This document shows, piece by piece, positions 47,770-59,493 of a stretch of 64,000 bases of DNA. Origin of the DNA: Marasmius tenuissimus (lineage: Eukaryota > Basidiomycota > Agaricomycetes > Agaricales > Marasmiaceae); NCBI GenBank assembly GCA_029532415.1, contig JAQOTA010000054.1, positions 62,001 to 126,000 of the forward strand, in the 5' to 3' direction. A program made the position numbers and the translations under genes. Position 1 is the first letter of the stretch. Every line of letters starts with the position of its first letter. The notes beneath the pieces are model-generated. The model was not told the DNA's origin and did no database searches. It saw only the letters and a list, made by a program, of their open reading frames with translations.

Positions 47770-47967
47770 TAGGTGCATTCCACCGGAGGCAGACGCCGTG
47801 TAAACAGACGGTGTGCCTAACCGAGTCAACAAAGAATGTTTGCTTCGACTTTGACTTTTAGCAGAGAAAAAACACTAAAAGACCATTGTTTCTTTGAAAA
47901 CTTTCAAGTCACTCGGCTAGGCACACGGCTGTTCACACGGCACCTGCCCCCGGTGTTCCCACACCTC
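47770..47967. repeat. degenerate 198 bp inverted repeat (foldback)
   Basis: Arms 47770-47830 and 47908-47967 pair over about 60 bases with roughly three quarters identity; the best block is GTGTGCCTA(A/G)CCGAGT. The 77 bp loop is A/T-rich. It looks like an old MITE. Confidence 0.5.
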
Positions 47968-48649
47968 AACTCATTAGAAAAGTGCAGCTTTCTCCGGTGG
48001 CCGTTCTTGGCCGTTCTCCCAGGGTGGCAGGCTCACCGACCAGAAAGCTGATTCATTGCAAGCTTCCAACAGCCCACCTTGCGTAATATGGTAATCTTAA
48101 AGTCTTTCAAAGATTGTTTCTACAATAAATGAAGAAGTGAGTGCGGAAAAGACTGGTAGAAATCTGCTCGACACTCGCTTATTTATACCAAGAATTCAGC
48201 CAGTGGGATTTTTGACCCAGCCGTTCAGGGCCCAACCGGTGAGCCGGTACCGGTCATAAACGGTCGCGAACGGTTATTTCGCAGGTTACTGATGCCTTCA
48301 ACCTTCAACCTTCATATAAACGCAACGGGGTCTTCCATATATGGATGATCACAACAAGGTACACCGTACCTGATGTTGTCAGTGCGGATCATTGTCCTGG
48401 TTCACCACAGTATCCCCTTCAGTTGTTCGAACTCCAGGTTGAGATTGAACCGTGGAAATAGGTCGAACACAGAACGTCGTCATTGAGTCCTTGGCTTCTG
48501 TCTCTGCTCTCTGAACGTTCGTTCTTACAATTAAGAGTGTTGGGGAGATCCCCTGAGATTCTTCGTCAGTTTATAGCTCAATGAATGTAGATGGCCTCGA
48601 GGCTTACCGGAATCAAGGCCAGCTTTCCTCAAAAACCAGGCAAAATACT

Positions 48650-49920
48650 TGAGTTTCCTCCTTACCTTGTACTTACCTTATACAACGCGCTGACAGCTGT
48701 ACTTGAGAGAACCTTGAGCAACATGGTTGAGTCAAACTTGAGGGAGTGAACGAGGTGGCTCAAGGTCGATGTTGAGGGAGTAGATGAGGCAACTCAAACC
48801 ATGCTCAAGGGTACCTCAACATCAACCTTGAGGGAGTAAACGAGCTGACTCAAGCCGCACTCAACAATGATTCAAGCTTCATCTCAAGTCAGGTCGGGCA
48901 AACACACATGCAAGGGTAGAATAAAATATATTGTATATGTTGTGCAAATACATAGGAGCAGCGAGTATGCCGCGTAGTGAGGGCTGCCATTGTTTGATGT
49001 GATCACTGTATGATGTGCAGGGCTTATGAAGTCAAGTGCTGACCTTGGGTTGGGCTGTTTTCTGGCCAGGACAACATATTCATTGACTGTGGGGAGGTTG
49101 TAAGTAGCTGAACCGGACTGACAGAGAGGGAACATGTACCAGTAGGCAGCTCAGCGGTGAGTGCATATCCTGTGTTGTTGTTGATTTCTTCCTTTCTACG
49201 CTACATTTCAGTGAGATACAGAGTGGAGGAGAAGGCTGGTTTATACATTATGGTGCTTCAAAATTATACATTGTGTTAGAGCTGCTGCAATATCAATAGG
49301 TGTTCCATTTAACTCAAACCATTCATCATGTTCCGTCCCACCTGTTCAAGTCTCAGAAACAAACGAGAATTGAGACAAAAAAAAGACTCACAGCAACAAA
49401 TGACTTCTGTCCTCATGAACCCTAAGCAATCCATCTTCAGGTGTATACAAAGCTCTGGGATGCCAAGTTAGAAGGAACTCCAAGGATAACAAAGACGATG
49501 CACCTACTTTCTGGCAATTCATTGCTCAAGTTTGTACTTTCCTTTACTCATGTTCATACTCTTGAGTCTCTTTATCATTTGCTTAAGTCCACATTTTCTT
49601 TCACTCAAGTCCATTTGCCTCTTTGCTCAAGTCCATACTTTATGTTCGCTCAAGTCTAACTTCTTCTCTCAAGGCTATTTATTGCCTACTCAATTTTCAC
49701 TCAAGTTCCCTACCTACATTAGTACAGAGTGAATCACAAGTTGGTGTTTTTTCTGCTCAAGTCATTCTCAAGATTTCCTCAAGTCATTCCTTCAGATATT
49801 TGTAAAGTTAATACTCAAGTTGATACTCAAGTTGAATCTGATTTTGAGATCTACTACTTGAGCAGCATACTTGAGGGTGAAAACTTAAGGTAGAGGGCCT
49901 AAGGAGCCTCAAGGGTTTTG
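48650..49920. repeat. CTTGAG/CTCAAG-rich element
   Basis: The hexamer and its complement occur about nine times in 48650-48890 and about fourteen times in 49520-49920, with a middle part almost free of it. On the plus strand the right cluster is mostly CTCAAG (often ACTCAAGT), the left mixed. Dense subterminal hexamers in both flanks are a habit of some non-autonomous DNA transposons. No coding frame or clean ends were found. Confidence 0.5.
48737..48854 (+). repeat. three imperfect copies of a 28 bp unit
   Basis: Copies at about 48737-48764, 48771-48798 and 48827-48854 share TTGAGGGAGT, a variable A/G-rich core and CTCAA. Each unit starts with TTGAG and ends with its complement, so each can form a small hairpin. 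Confidence 0.6.
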
Positions 49921-49960
49921 CCCCGATTTTGAAGGGAAGGTGGCCGTGGAGTAGGCTTAC

Positions 49961-51225
49961 TGTGATTTGTAAACAGACCGAGTTCAAATCCGTCGAGTTG
50001 GGAACTTGGGCGAGGTTACAGACAATCAGCGCCAGCCATCCAATCAAGTAGAACAGACAAGATTGTAACCTAACCCACGTGCCGGGGATCAGAGAGGAGC
50101 AAACATTTCAATAGTCATGTAGCATACTCACAAGATGACGGCGATTGTTCGGAATTGTTTCGGTGTGCTCATAGCTAACCTTTGACGGTAGCTAGGCCAC
50201 AAGATCTTACGAGCTATGTTAACAAAACACAAAATTCAATCACGCATTTTGCGAAAGTAGAATTAAAACTCACCGATCACGATTGTCAAGAACACATTAA
50301 GGAGCATATGGAAGAGAAGACATCCCATGGCAGCGGCCTGTAAGAATCTCACTCGCACAACGTTCGACAGTAAGTTTCTGATCGTCGAGTCGATCGGTGA
50401 GTGGATGTTGAATGAGGACCACATCTCCCCCAGAACCTAGAGTCCTGATGCCCCTGCTGCGGCTTTGAAGCGCGGCTAGTAAGATGTGTGGTCCGACATC
50501 CATCAACAAAGGAACTCACCGTCGGATATGTAGCAGCACGCAACCAGCAGTATGGCGTTCCCTCGCTCTTCTCACCTGCAAATGACGAAACATCGGAATA
50601 TTTGTTGATTTAAGGATCAGTCGCGTCGAGGGGATGTTCGAGAAATCACTTACCAAGATCGTATCCACAATCATACTGTCAGCCGAATGGTCAACCCATC
50701 TCTAACACGGATTTAAGGAACTCGCTCGCTCACCCCATAGTCAACAAGATCACAAATCGACAGATTCTGTGGGATTTACATGTCAGTAAAATAAATAAAC
50801 TCCCGATACACAAACGAAGTCCTCACTGTAAAACATTGCTGGTGATATGCACCGCCAGTGTATACTCCAGCCCCGATACTGCACAAAATGCCCGCCTTAC
50901 ATCTAACATATCCGCCATGAGGCTCATCGGCACACTGATCGAGGACAGAACGAAGAGAGTAATGATTGAGATTCGGCAAAATCGGTTCCCGTCATTTTGC
51001 TCTCGCGCACGTCTCCACAGAACCACGAGACCGATGCGAAACAGGAGAGCGTTAAAGCCGTTTAAGAATAGATGGACCTAAAACGAGTCATGAGCAATTT
51101 TAAACGATCGAAGAAATCAGATAACTAACTAAAGAGACAATGATCGGGAACAGGACGCTAAACTTGTATTGTTGTTCAAGAGCATTAACATTTATCGGGG
51201 AAGTGGAGCTGATCGTTGAGTTCAT
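49961..51225 (-). CDS. multi-pass membrane protein (3' end unresolved)
   Basis: From ATG 51225 (MNSTISSTSPINVNALEQQY) exons join in frame through LFPIIVSL, HLFLNGFNALLFRIGLVVLW, ISIITLFVLSSISVPMSLM, LEYTLAVHITSNVLQNLSIC, a Cys-bearing loop (YDCGYDLG, GTPYCWLRAATYPT), WSSFNIHSPIDSTIRNLLSN, AAAMGCLLFHMLLNVFLTIV, ARKILWPSYRQRL and LFYLIGWLALIVCNLA. It resembles the other multi-pass proteins of this window in size and topology but lacks a clear IYRCY block, so membership of the same family is likely, not proven. After a donor at 49960 the CTCAAG-rich sequence begins and no last exon was found; the C-terminus may be altered or lost through that insertion. Confidence 0.6.
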
Positions 51226-51292
51226 ACTGCCGAGAACGAGGATGAGGGTTTCTGAGAGCGATTGGGTCTGATATCGCTATACGACTCACATA

Positions 51293-51300
51293 CTTATAAA
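51293..51300 (-). promoter_or_regulatory. possible TATA box of the membrane gene at 51225
   Basis: Minus strand TTTATAAG, 68 bp before the ATG. Confidence 0.4.
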
Positions 51301-52777
51301 CGAACCATCAAAGTTCGACTTTGGGGTATCTTCCGTCACCCGACAGGTTTCTTAATTCACTGATAATAAGACGGGAAGAAACCTTAACTCTCTTGAATGC
51401 CCGCAGAGTGTAACTTGGGGAATAGCATTGCATTAACAGCAGCTTGCCGCTCCGCTTCCGCGTCATACGGGGTTCCATGTTAGCTGTCGAGAGCTCGCGG
51501 AGGCGAAGTGGTCATATGCCGTCTAATTCTTCAGGTGTGGATACAGCAATAAGCCACACACAAGAGAACGGACCTCGAGTAGGAATCAGAGGTAAAATTT
51601 ACACGAGCGAGGGACACAGTACACAAGTCGATCCGAACGAAAATTGGAGATGATTCGAGGTCAAACGTGATCCCTGTCAATGCCATTCAACCGGACACTA
51701 GTGTGTAGCCTAAAAGAAGAAGGTACCGTCTGACCTAACATTCAGTAGAAACTCACTTTCAGGGCCCACATACCATTCATATTTCCGACAACGTCCCAGT
51801 GATCCAGTTTAACACCTCTTCATTTGCGAAAGGTGAATTTGGACAGGTTGAAACCGCCCTCTTCGGAAAGATTATTTCACTCTGACGGCGGGAAAAGGTG
51901 CCGAAGGCTAAGACTGAGCCCATGGATATGTTCTCAGGTAAATGTATGGTTCCCAAGCAAGCCAACTTCGAAATTAGCATACTATCCAGGCATATACAAA
52001 GGAAAGAAACGCGCCCGAGAAACATACGCCTAACCCGGGAACCATTAGGGCGTCACGGTAGTGAGACCCTCACTTCACGTATACTTTCCATCGCGCTTGG
52101 AAAGATTGCTATACCAACCCATGCCCCGCCTTGTCCTTCATCAACGTCAATTGGGACTTTGTAGATAAAGACGAGCAAAGATACTGACCAGAACATAGAT
52201 AGCTCTGTTTCTTTTTTCTGTTTCCATATGTCCCCAAATAATTCTCCTTACTATACGCCAAAATTTCAGCCAGGAACAAGGCATTCACGATGCGTCGTCG
52301 CTCTGTATAATGCAAATACGTACCAAACGGTGCTCGTGATGATAATAAACGGCTCCTGAAGGGAATGAGAGAGGGTAGGTGAAGCGGGATGAATCGATCA
52401 GGCGATCAATGCGTGTTCTAAGCGTCACTCTGCGTTATCGAAAAAGAAGAATGGCTGTTCAAGGCTACAATTATTACTGGCGCGTCTGAAACTCATCAAT
52501 TGTGGAGAATCTAGCCCAGATCCCTGGTGGTTGCGATTCAAGAGACGATCGGTCGATACGCGCATGAAAATTCGATCCTGGCTGTGACCCTTCCATACCC
52601 TACGTACCTGCATACTTAAGCTCCGGGGGAGTGGGTTTTATCTTTCGGTTTTTTTCGGTAGCTTTGCTAACTAAGCCAGGGCAAAGGGTAAATACTCAAC
52701 GTTTATTCCTTCAAGTGAGAGCAGAAGCAGTGTATCGTCAATATAAATTCTTGGTAATTGACTCCGTTCATTGACGA
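51301..52777. other. 1.5 kb without a recognised gene
   Basis: No supported gene or repeat. Confidence 0.4.
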
Positions 52778-52782
52778 ATAAA
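52778..52782 (-). terminator. Pol III terminator of tRNA-Tyr
   Basis: Minus strand TTTTT, 22 bp beyond the tRNA 3' end. Confidence 0.65.
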
Positions 52783-52804
52783 AAGATTTAACCAAGTGAC
52801 GCAT

Positions 52805-52896
52805 TCCGACCAGCCTGGTTCGAACAGGCGACCCCAAGATCACGATCCGAGGCAACCCATTACAGTCTTGTGCTCTTCCAACTGAGCTATGGTCGG
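52805..52896 (-). tRNA. tRNA-Tyr (GTA) with a 19 nt intron
   Basis: The minus strand folds as a full cloverleaf. Acceptor arms are CCGACCA and TGGTCGG with discriminator A. The D arm is GCTC...GAGC, the anticodon stem CAAGA/TCTTG with loop CTGTAAA once spliced, and the T arm GCCTG-TTCGAAC-CAGGC. Removing 19 nt (TGGGTTGCCTCGGATCGTG) one base after the anticodon leaves 73 nt. The position of the intron after base 37 is the standard one for eukaryotic tRNA-Tyr. A and B boxes lie inside the gene, as usual for Pol III. Confidence 0.95.
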
Positions 52897-55083
52897 TTGG
52901 GAAGGATGTCGAGCGGGTATAAGCAAGATCAACGGAGGAGGATCGCCGAACACAGCCACGAAGATTTACCATGCGGGTCCGTGGGCAAAATCATCATCTT
53001 CCATTTTGCTTCTTGACCACGATGATTTAAGCAGGGCCGGCAAGCGGCAGGGCCCGCTACTGCCTGTCTTCAGACTTCTGCGCATCAGTCGGGGGGATTC
53101 GATGCGACTTGTGACCGAGCAACTTTTCGCAAGTTAGCTCATAATTTTCGTCTAGATGCCTTTGGCCCAGCCTGAGATATCAGCCTCAGAATTGTGCTTA
53201 GCCAAGTTTTAACATTCCCTCCCCGTGAACTCCCCATTATCTAGGAAACAATGACCTCAGATCAAGAGACAGTCACAGAAACAGAGTGAGTATACTATCA
53301 CCAGGCTTTTCAAACGTAGGAAAAAGTTACCCAAGTAGTAAATACTAAACAATAAACAATGGTGGTGATAGCCAGACGGACCTCCCCACTGGTCGTCGCT
53401 CGGCCTTCGGCCAGCTCCTCTCAGTAGGAAGGGGGGGAGCCCCCCTCGCCCCCTCTAATGCCAGAGGAATAGCATATCTAAAAATATCTTTCATACTTGA
53501 ACTGCTGAACAACACTGGGGGTGACTTGCGGCCGTGTTGAAAAATTCACGGTCCATGGAGGTGGACACAGGGGACCCACAGACCTGAAGTTGGTATTATT
53601 ACTAATAACAGCCAGTCGCAAAAATCACGAATTGTAGGGCTCCTCGCCGTGGGTTGTACCGCCGTGTATGTGGATGAATCCTGACTCTCTGCTCTGAGTT
53701 GGTTGTTGAATGGACTGGAAAGAGTAAGCTGGAGTGACCTTGGATTGATTCACTCCTTGGATCAGTTGCGAGTCACTATGAATTTGATCTGGATTTTGAA
53801 CTGGATTGTATTGAGCTGAGTTGCTTTGAGTTAGATTAAGTTTGGAGCAACTTCAATTGAGGAGAAAGGATATCCACGAAAACAAAGGGTACAATGCGAG
53901 AATAAATTGTTGGGCCAGGCTCAAGAGCAATACTTGGGAAGGTGAGCTCAGTAAATCCCAGGCCGAGGATACCATGCATACTGATCGGAGAACGACGATG
54001 AAACGCGACTCGGACTCGCGACGAAATCTTGGACCAGAGCTCGCGTGACTGTGTGAGAGTGAACGTGATACCGTGGGCAAAAAGTCACGTTCGCTGAAAG
54101 TGGGTTGCACAGAATCGGTTTTTGATGGTCCGGTAAAACCCTCTACTTAGCAGTAGCGGGAATAAACACAAGCGACGAAATCCTTACCCTCGGAGCCCCT
54201 TGCCTACTCTCTACAACTCATTAGTATAAGGATAGTCGTGTCGAGATGTATGTCTCAGTATCATTCTCTCTTCATTTGAACTGACCATCTTTCGATTCAA
54301 AGGTCGACTCGAATGTCGCCAGGATTGGATGCTAACGCACTGGAATCGTAATGGGAGAATATCTGGAGAATGACATGGGCCCGCGCGCATATGGAGAACA
54401 TGGCAGAGTAAGACTTTTGGAGCAGTTGGAAGTCAACACGGACGCTAGGTAATGATGGTCCCTTTGGTGAGTTTTGAGACGTTTTTGTTCGGTTATGCGC
54501 ACTGCCGACAGCTATGTTCAAACCTATAGGAAGCCCAAGACGCCGAAATCTACCCCAGCGTACCGTTGAGGAAGTCCGAAACATGAAGTTACAATCAGAA
54601 CATTTTATTCAAGTCTCTTCACGGCCATTCACAGTCTCTTGAACCTCCATCTCCAAGCCGGAAGCTCTTCCTCGCGTGAGTGTAAACAGAATCTGAGGGC
54701 TGCCATGAGACACGCATACCTTTTGGATGTGGTAGACGTGGGGGCATGTTCGGGTGGAATATGCGCCTGTACATATGGTACACTTATCCTTCTCAATCCT
54801 CCTTGATGTTGTTTACTCACCCTATCGAATTTCACTCGGCGTTCGGTACACAAGACACCAACATGCATCCCTCAAGAAGGAGTTGCACCTTGCGTGAACA
54901 CCGGAGAATTTCAGGCTACGAAACTACCTACTACAAGTCGACATGCATCAGGATAGAGCTATCGAAGTAGGGCTGACCGCTGGATCTTGCGCCCAACCTG
55001 AGAGTCTCTGAGCTGACGGAAGACATGGTATTGCCTTTCCCATATGGTGCGTTACTTTTCCCTGGCTCCCTGTCCTCATGTTC
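52897..55083. other. 2.2 kb without a recognised gene
   Basis: Contains an orphan short exon-like piece at 53251-53285 (ATG followed by GTGAGT) and a G-run/C-run hairpin at about 53430-53447. Nothing else is supported. Confidence 0.4.
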
Positions 55084-55102
55084 ACGGATATGTGCCCCTA
55101 GG

Positions 55103-55368
55103 ATTCCGCCGCAATGCTCGAGGCCAAAGTCTCCTTCGCATTGAACACCCTTTCGAATTGCCCGGAGTCGATATCAGCAGAAGATGTCGATGAGCATTTA
55201 AAAGAGATCCTCTGTTCAGATATGTGTTACCTTGGTGAGCTTGCCGCTATACTTCAGTCTAAAACGCCTATACTGACGCAGATGACGGGAACTTGGTCAT
55301 CTCAAAAATGTTTAGCTGATGTTATCCAGTTGATTGAACGCATCACCATACCCCCAATCTTCTTGTAA
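55103..55368 (+). CDS. unrecognised small frame, possible terminal exon
   Basis: After an acceptor CCCCTAG the frame reads DSAAMLEAKVSFALNTL and continues, helical in look, to TAA 55366-55368 (about 90 residues). An upstream piece ending PFPYG before GTGCGT could be its first exon. No domain is known to me and it may be spurious. Confidence 0.25.
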
Positions 55369-56671
55369 CGGCATCGTAACTCAGAAATCAATAGGACGAA
55401 TTTTGGAGAGTAGAATCGTGGCAGTATCGTAGCAGCCTATTCCAACGTTGCACCACATGCCGGCTACCACGACAAGAGCTTGTACCCCGCGGCGTGCAGC
55501 TTTGACATTATCTTCTCCAATCACATCTATGGAGATACTGTTGCATGTCTCACTCGAGCGAACCTTCATGCCGCCGACCAACGCCAATACTCTCGTTGGA
55601 TTGATTTCTTGCGCTCTTCGATCCCTCGCTCCTCACCCCCATACATGCGTTTCCGGGCGAAGGAAACAGTACCTAACCACCTTTCTTCATTTGGTACTTG
55701 ACGCTCACGAAGAGCATATATCATAGAGTCTTCCACACTTATATGCTCTCGTCCACTGGCCCTATCCGCAGCATCGTTATTCTTTCTTTTCGTATCATTC
55801 ATTGGCTCGCTGCGATTACCTAGAACATTGAGGTTGATGATCAGCCTCGATCTTCCCTAAAGCTGTTTCGTGGTATTCCCCATGTTGAACACGGATATGG
55901 TAGCTTCACACCTGTGGAGTTGTTAGATAGAGATACCTAGTAGGGGCTGAAACGACCTTTTCGTCGGATTTGTTACCTCCCACCACGATGTTCATTTCTT
56001 TATCTTCTCTAACTACATCTTCATCCTGGAATCTGCCCCCGTCAATGCTCGTTGCTGGGTCTATATCCTCTATAATCTTCGCTCCGTGCACTCGTACGGG
56101 AACGGACTCGTACCCCGACCCCAACTGCTACCCACACCTACATGTTACTGGTGGCCGCAATCTCTCCAATCCTGTCAATCATTAACACCCTTGACGTTCC
56201 GGGGAAGGCTGTTTCAGGGCTGCCTCTCATGAATGATATGCCGACTTAATCAGTCGTTGAGAGGCTCAGTAAGCTGATCATATGAGACCCCGTGAGAGAG
56301 AGAGGGAGATGGGCTACACCTTGACCTGCTTTATTTTTGAGGATGATGCCCCGGTCGACATAGTGGTCCGTTGATCCAATGCTTCTTGGTGCAACCAACC
56401 CCGCTTTTTTTACGGAGAGTGGAACTGGAAGCCTACGACGGTATCGTTTAGGGGCCGTAGAGATCAATAATCAATTCTACCATCCTTAACCTCTTCTCTA
56501 TCCTGGATCAGTCGTTAGGAATCGCATGCTATCAGAACGGTTTAATGTACATGATGAAATCTAGTGATTTCTCAGTTGTTTCGGTTTATTTCAATATACC
56601 ACGCGAACGGTGCAATGCTACATATGGAATTCAGCCCTATCCATGTCGTCAATAGTAGGCTATGTGGGTCA
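55369..56671. other. 1.3 kb without a recognised gene
   Basis: Short frames only. Confidence 0.4.
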
Positions 56672-56912
56672 TCAATCCCTCCCGCCTCCAAATCCAAATC
56701 CTCCTTTAAATGGACCAGGGTTCCAGCTAGGGGGAGGAGGGGGTTTCTTGAACCCTCTCAAAGCAAGAGATGGACTGTCACCGTTGAGATGTTAGGGCAA
56801 AGCTACTGAATTTACTGATCAGTACTCACCCCTGGATTATTGGCGCGCCCATAACCGAATTTGAAAGGAGGCAGGTAATTGCAAGTGCAAGGGTGGCGAT
56901 TTGGAAGCGCAT
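56672..56912 (-). CDS. small secreted Pro/Gly-rich peptide precursor
   Basis: Two exons, 56830-56912 and 56672-56774 (minus strand), joined by a 55 bp GT-AG intron, give 61 residues. MRFQIATLALAITCLLSNSV is a strong signal peptide with MGAP at the likely cut site. The mature part holds LRGFKKPPPPPSWNPGPFK followed by a Gly/Phe run (GGFGFGGGRD) at the end. No cysteine is present. The basic pairs could be Kex2-type processing sites. Such short exported peptides may act as signals, antimicrobials or wall components; the sequence does not say which. The open frame across a clean intron, with the signal sequence exactly in exon 1, argues that it is a real gene. Confidence 0.6.
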
Positions 56913-59493
56913 AGTGCAGGAGAGGGCGTCGGAGTAAACAATAGATAAAGCAGCTCTAAAAAGACGCAGCAAATTATCAGTATTGGGTAAAGCGTTGAAT
57001 GATTCGACACTCACCAACCAAAAAAGACCAACCAGTGGTATTTAATAATCACACAGAAGAAAGGGGGATTAGAGAGAAATGGATCTCGGGTGGTTCCACT
57101 TATACGATGCATGTGATCCAGTTTCCATCATTGAACACTCTGATATCTTTTGGCAAAGTTACCGTTCGTCAATTTGCTGTGTAGGATGGTTGTATCATTG
57201 AGATGATGAAGTTTTGAGTTTCAAGCACACCAGCAATAGATACCACTAAGCTGTACGCAGAAACCTAACATTTCGAACGCAGTGGGCGCACACGGCTTGC
57301 CTTCAAGAATGCTGTTCATCTCTACCACCATCAGCACAAAAGAACAGTGATTTGACAGTGATGGAAGATTGGGCTTGGAAGTTCTGCTCACGAATAGCCT
57401 GAGGGCGTATACACGCAGTGACGATGTATACGGATTCCAAACTGACTGCATTTGGGTCGCGGGGCATGCCGCTACACGTTGAGGGTGGTGAAGAGTTGCA
57501 GGAACTCGGGAAGAACGCTTAGTGGCTTTCACGGCATTTTTCAACAATTGAGGGATGGGCGTTGGGCAAGTCAATTGATTCACTTGTTCCTATCATTTTT
57601 ATGAGATACCTCTTATGTTTCCCGTGTATCTTTCAACAGTCTAGACCACAAATTCTGGCTTGAGCAATGAGGAACCGTCAGATGAAATCGTAAGCCTAGC
57701 AACCTGACCTGTTCGCACGAATGAAAAGATTTCCAACTACGCACGTTCATTGAGAATACCGATGCTATGAATCAGTTGAGTGAAATGGCATCGGTCATTG
57801 TTCAGTACTAGTAAGTAGTCTGTTACCCATATTTGTGGGAACTTGGGTGTACCATCAGACATCGTCGTAAGCTCACCAACCAGGTACATAAAGAATGAGG
57901 TGCCATTGCTTTTCGTTGTTGGGGAGGTAATGGTCAGATACAGCCGCGAGCCCATAAAAAATTCAGCAAAAGGAGGTTGGCCGGCTACAGCAACCAACAA
58001 ATTCCAACCCTCAAAAACTGGGCTGTCATTGATCGATTGGTTGCTTCCCGACCGTCATCTTCGGTGGATTACAACAAGCTCGCCTCGAGTTTCTAACGAC
58101 CTCCGAGTCGAGAAATGGCATGTACTCATGCGTGCCATCCCACAATGCATGCTCCTCCCCTTGTACATCTTTCGTCAGAACATCGATCACATTTTGCCGT
58201 TGGGCATATGAAGATCAGAATCACATTGTTGACGTGGACGCATAATCGCAGAAGGTGATGATTGATCTCCACCTTCCGCCTTGGACTCGGGAGTTACAAT
58301 CTGCTACTCCGGACGGATGTCAACGCGGCAAACCCTCTCAAATGTGCATTACTACCTCATTGATGCTCTGTCCTCACTTCAAGACCACAGCCATGCCAAG
58401 GTGACTACCGTATCGCTCATACCTGAAAGCACCACTCATCTAGACCTCTACACTATCCTCATTCATCAGGGCCACTCACGCTACTGTACTTTCTAAATTC
58501 CAGGGTATCCATTGTTTCGTCACTCCCTAATCCCAAAATTTCGGGCACTCTTAGACTGAGACGTCACCCTACGCTTTTTCTCAGCTTAGGCAAAGCTCCC
58601 GAATAATCTATGCGGTATAATACCCTCAGCTGTTCCATTTGGTCCCGCTCATAGGTCAGGTTTTTTTCATCTGTGCTCTGCTCTTATTCACGAGTCTTCA
58701 ATTCCGTATCCTCAGAGGGGATGGTGCGAGTGCAGCAAAATCATTCTTAATCATTCTTTATCCTGATCGCGTCATGCCCCGCAATCTCGTATATCCACTG
58801 GCCAATACCGGTGCGAGAAGCTGGGGATCATTTCACGGTTTGCGCATCGACCCCGACCAAAAATGATGGTACGCAGTCGCCCTGCTAGAATCCCTGGCAT
58901 TGGCCACGGTTATCCCCATTGCCAGGAAATAGGGGCTTTTTCGCGCCCTTGTAGGGCGGGTAGTACCCGACGTTAATCTCGTTCTTGGCTATCTTGCGCA
59001 CACCATCTATTGGAGGTATGTTTAATGACGTATGCTGCTCAACTGATTTGCCATGGCTGGCTAAATCCGCCGGTGGAAATTGTAGCTTTGGTGTAAAGAT
59101 GCTGCCGCCTCCTCGGGTCGTTTGGACATGTAGGGGCCGGGAGGCTGACCTATGAGGACTCAAGAAGATGACATAGCTGTGATAATGCTTACAGTGAAAT
59201 ATAGCATGTTTACGGCTGTCATCCTTATGATTGTCAGGCTTTTACGAAGCCAAACAGCTGGTGAGGGAAGTCGTTGCTTTGGCTAAATCCGAGGACTGGG
59301 CCAAGGCTCCTTTGGGGTCAGAAAAGATTCCTCGGATTTCCCCCATTCTGACCTCACGTCTCAAATCAGCTGAATCACGACCGGGACCTGAGATTTCCGT
59401 GAGACTCGAGGCACGTGCAACAGTAGATTTACCATAACTAGCTGCAACACACTGGGGAATGTATTGATATAGGGGAGGCGAGATATACGATAC
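56913..59493. other. 2.6 kb without a recognised gene
   Basis: Several frames of 60-120 codons on both strands, none with a motif or splice chain I trust. Confidence 0.4.

Noticed and set aside
58639..58866. 75-codon frame with hydrophobic start
   Set aside because: No homologous block, splice partner or promoter seen; kept out for lack of support.
58885..59163. 92-codon minus-strand frame upstream of nothing recognised
   Set aside because: Composition is unremarkable and no family or intron chain supports it.
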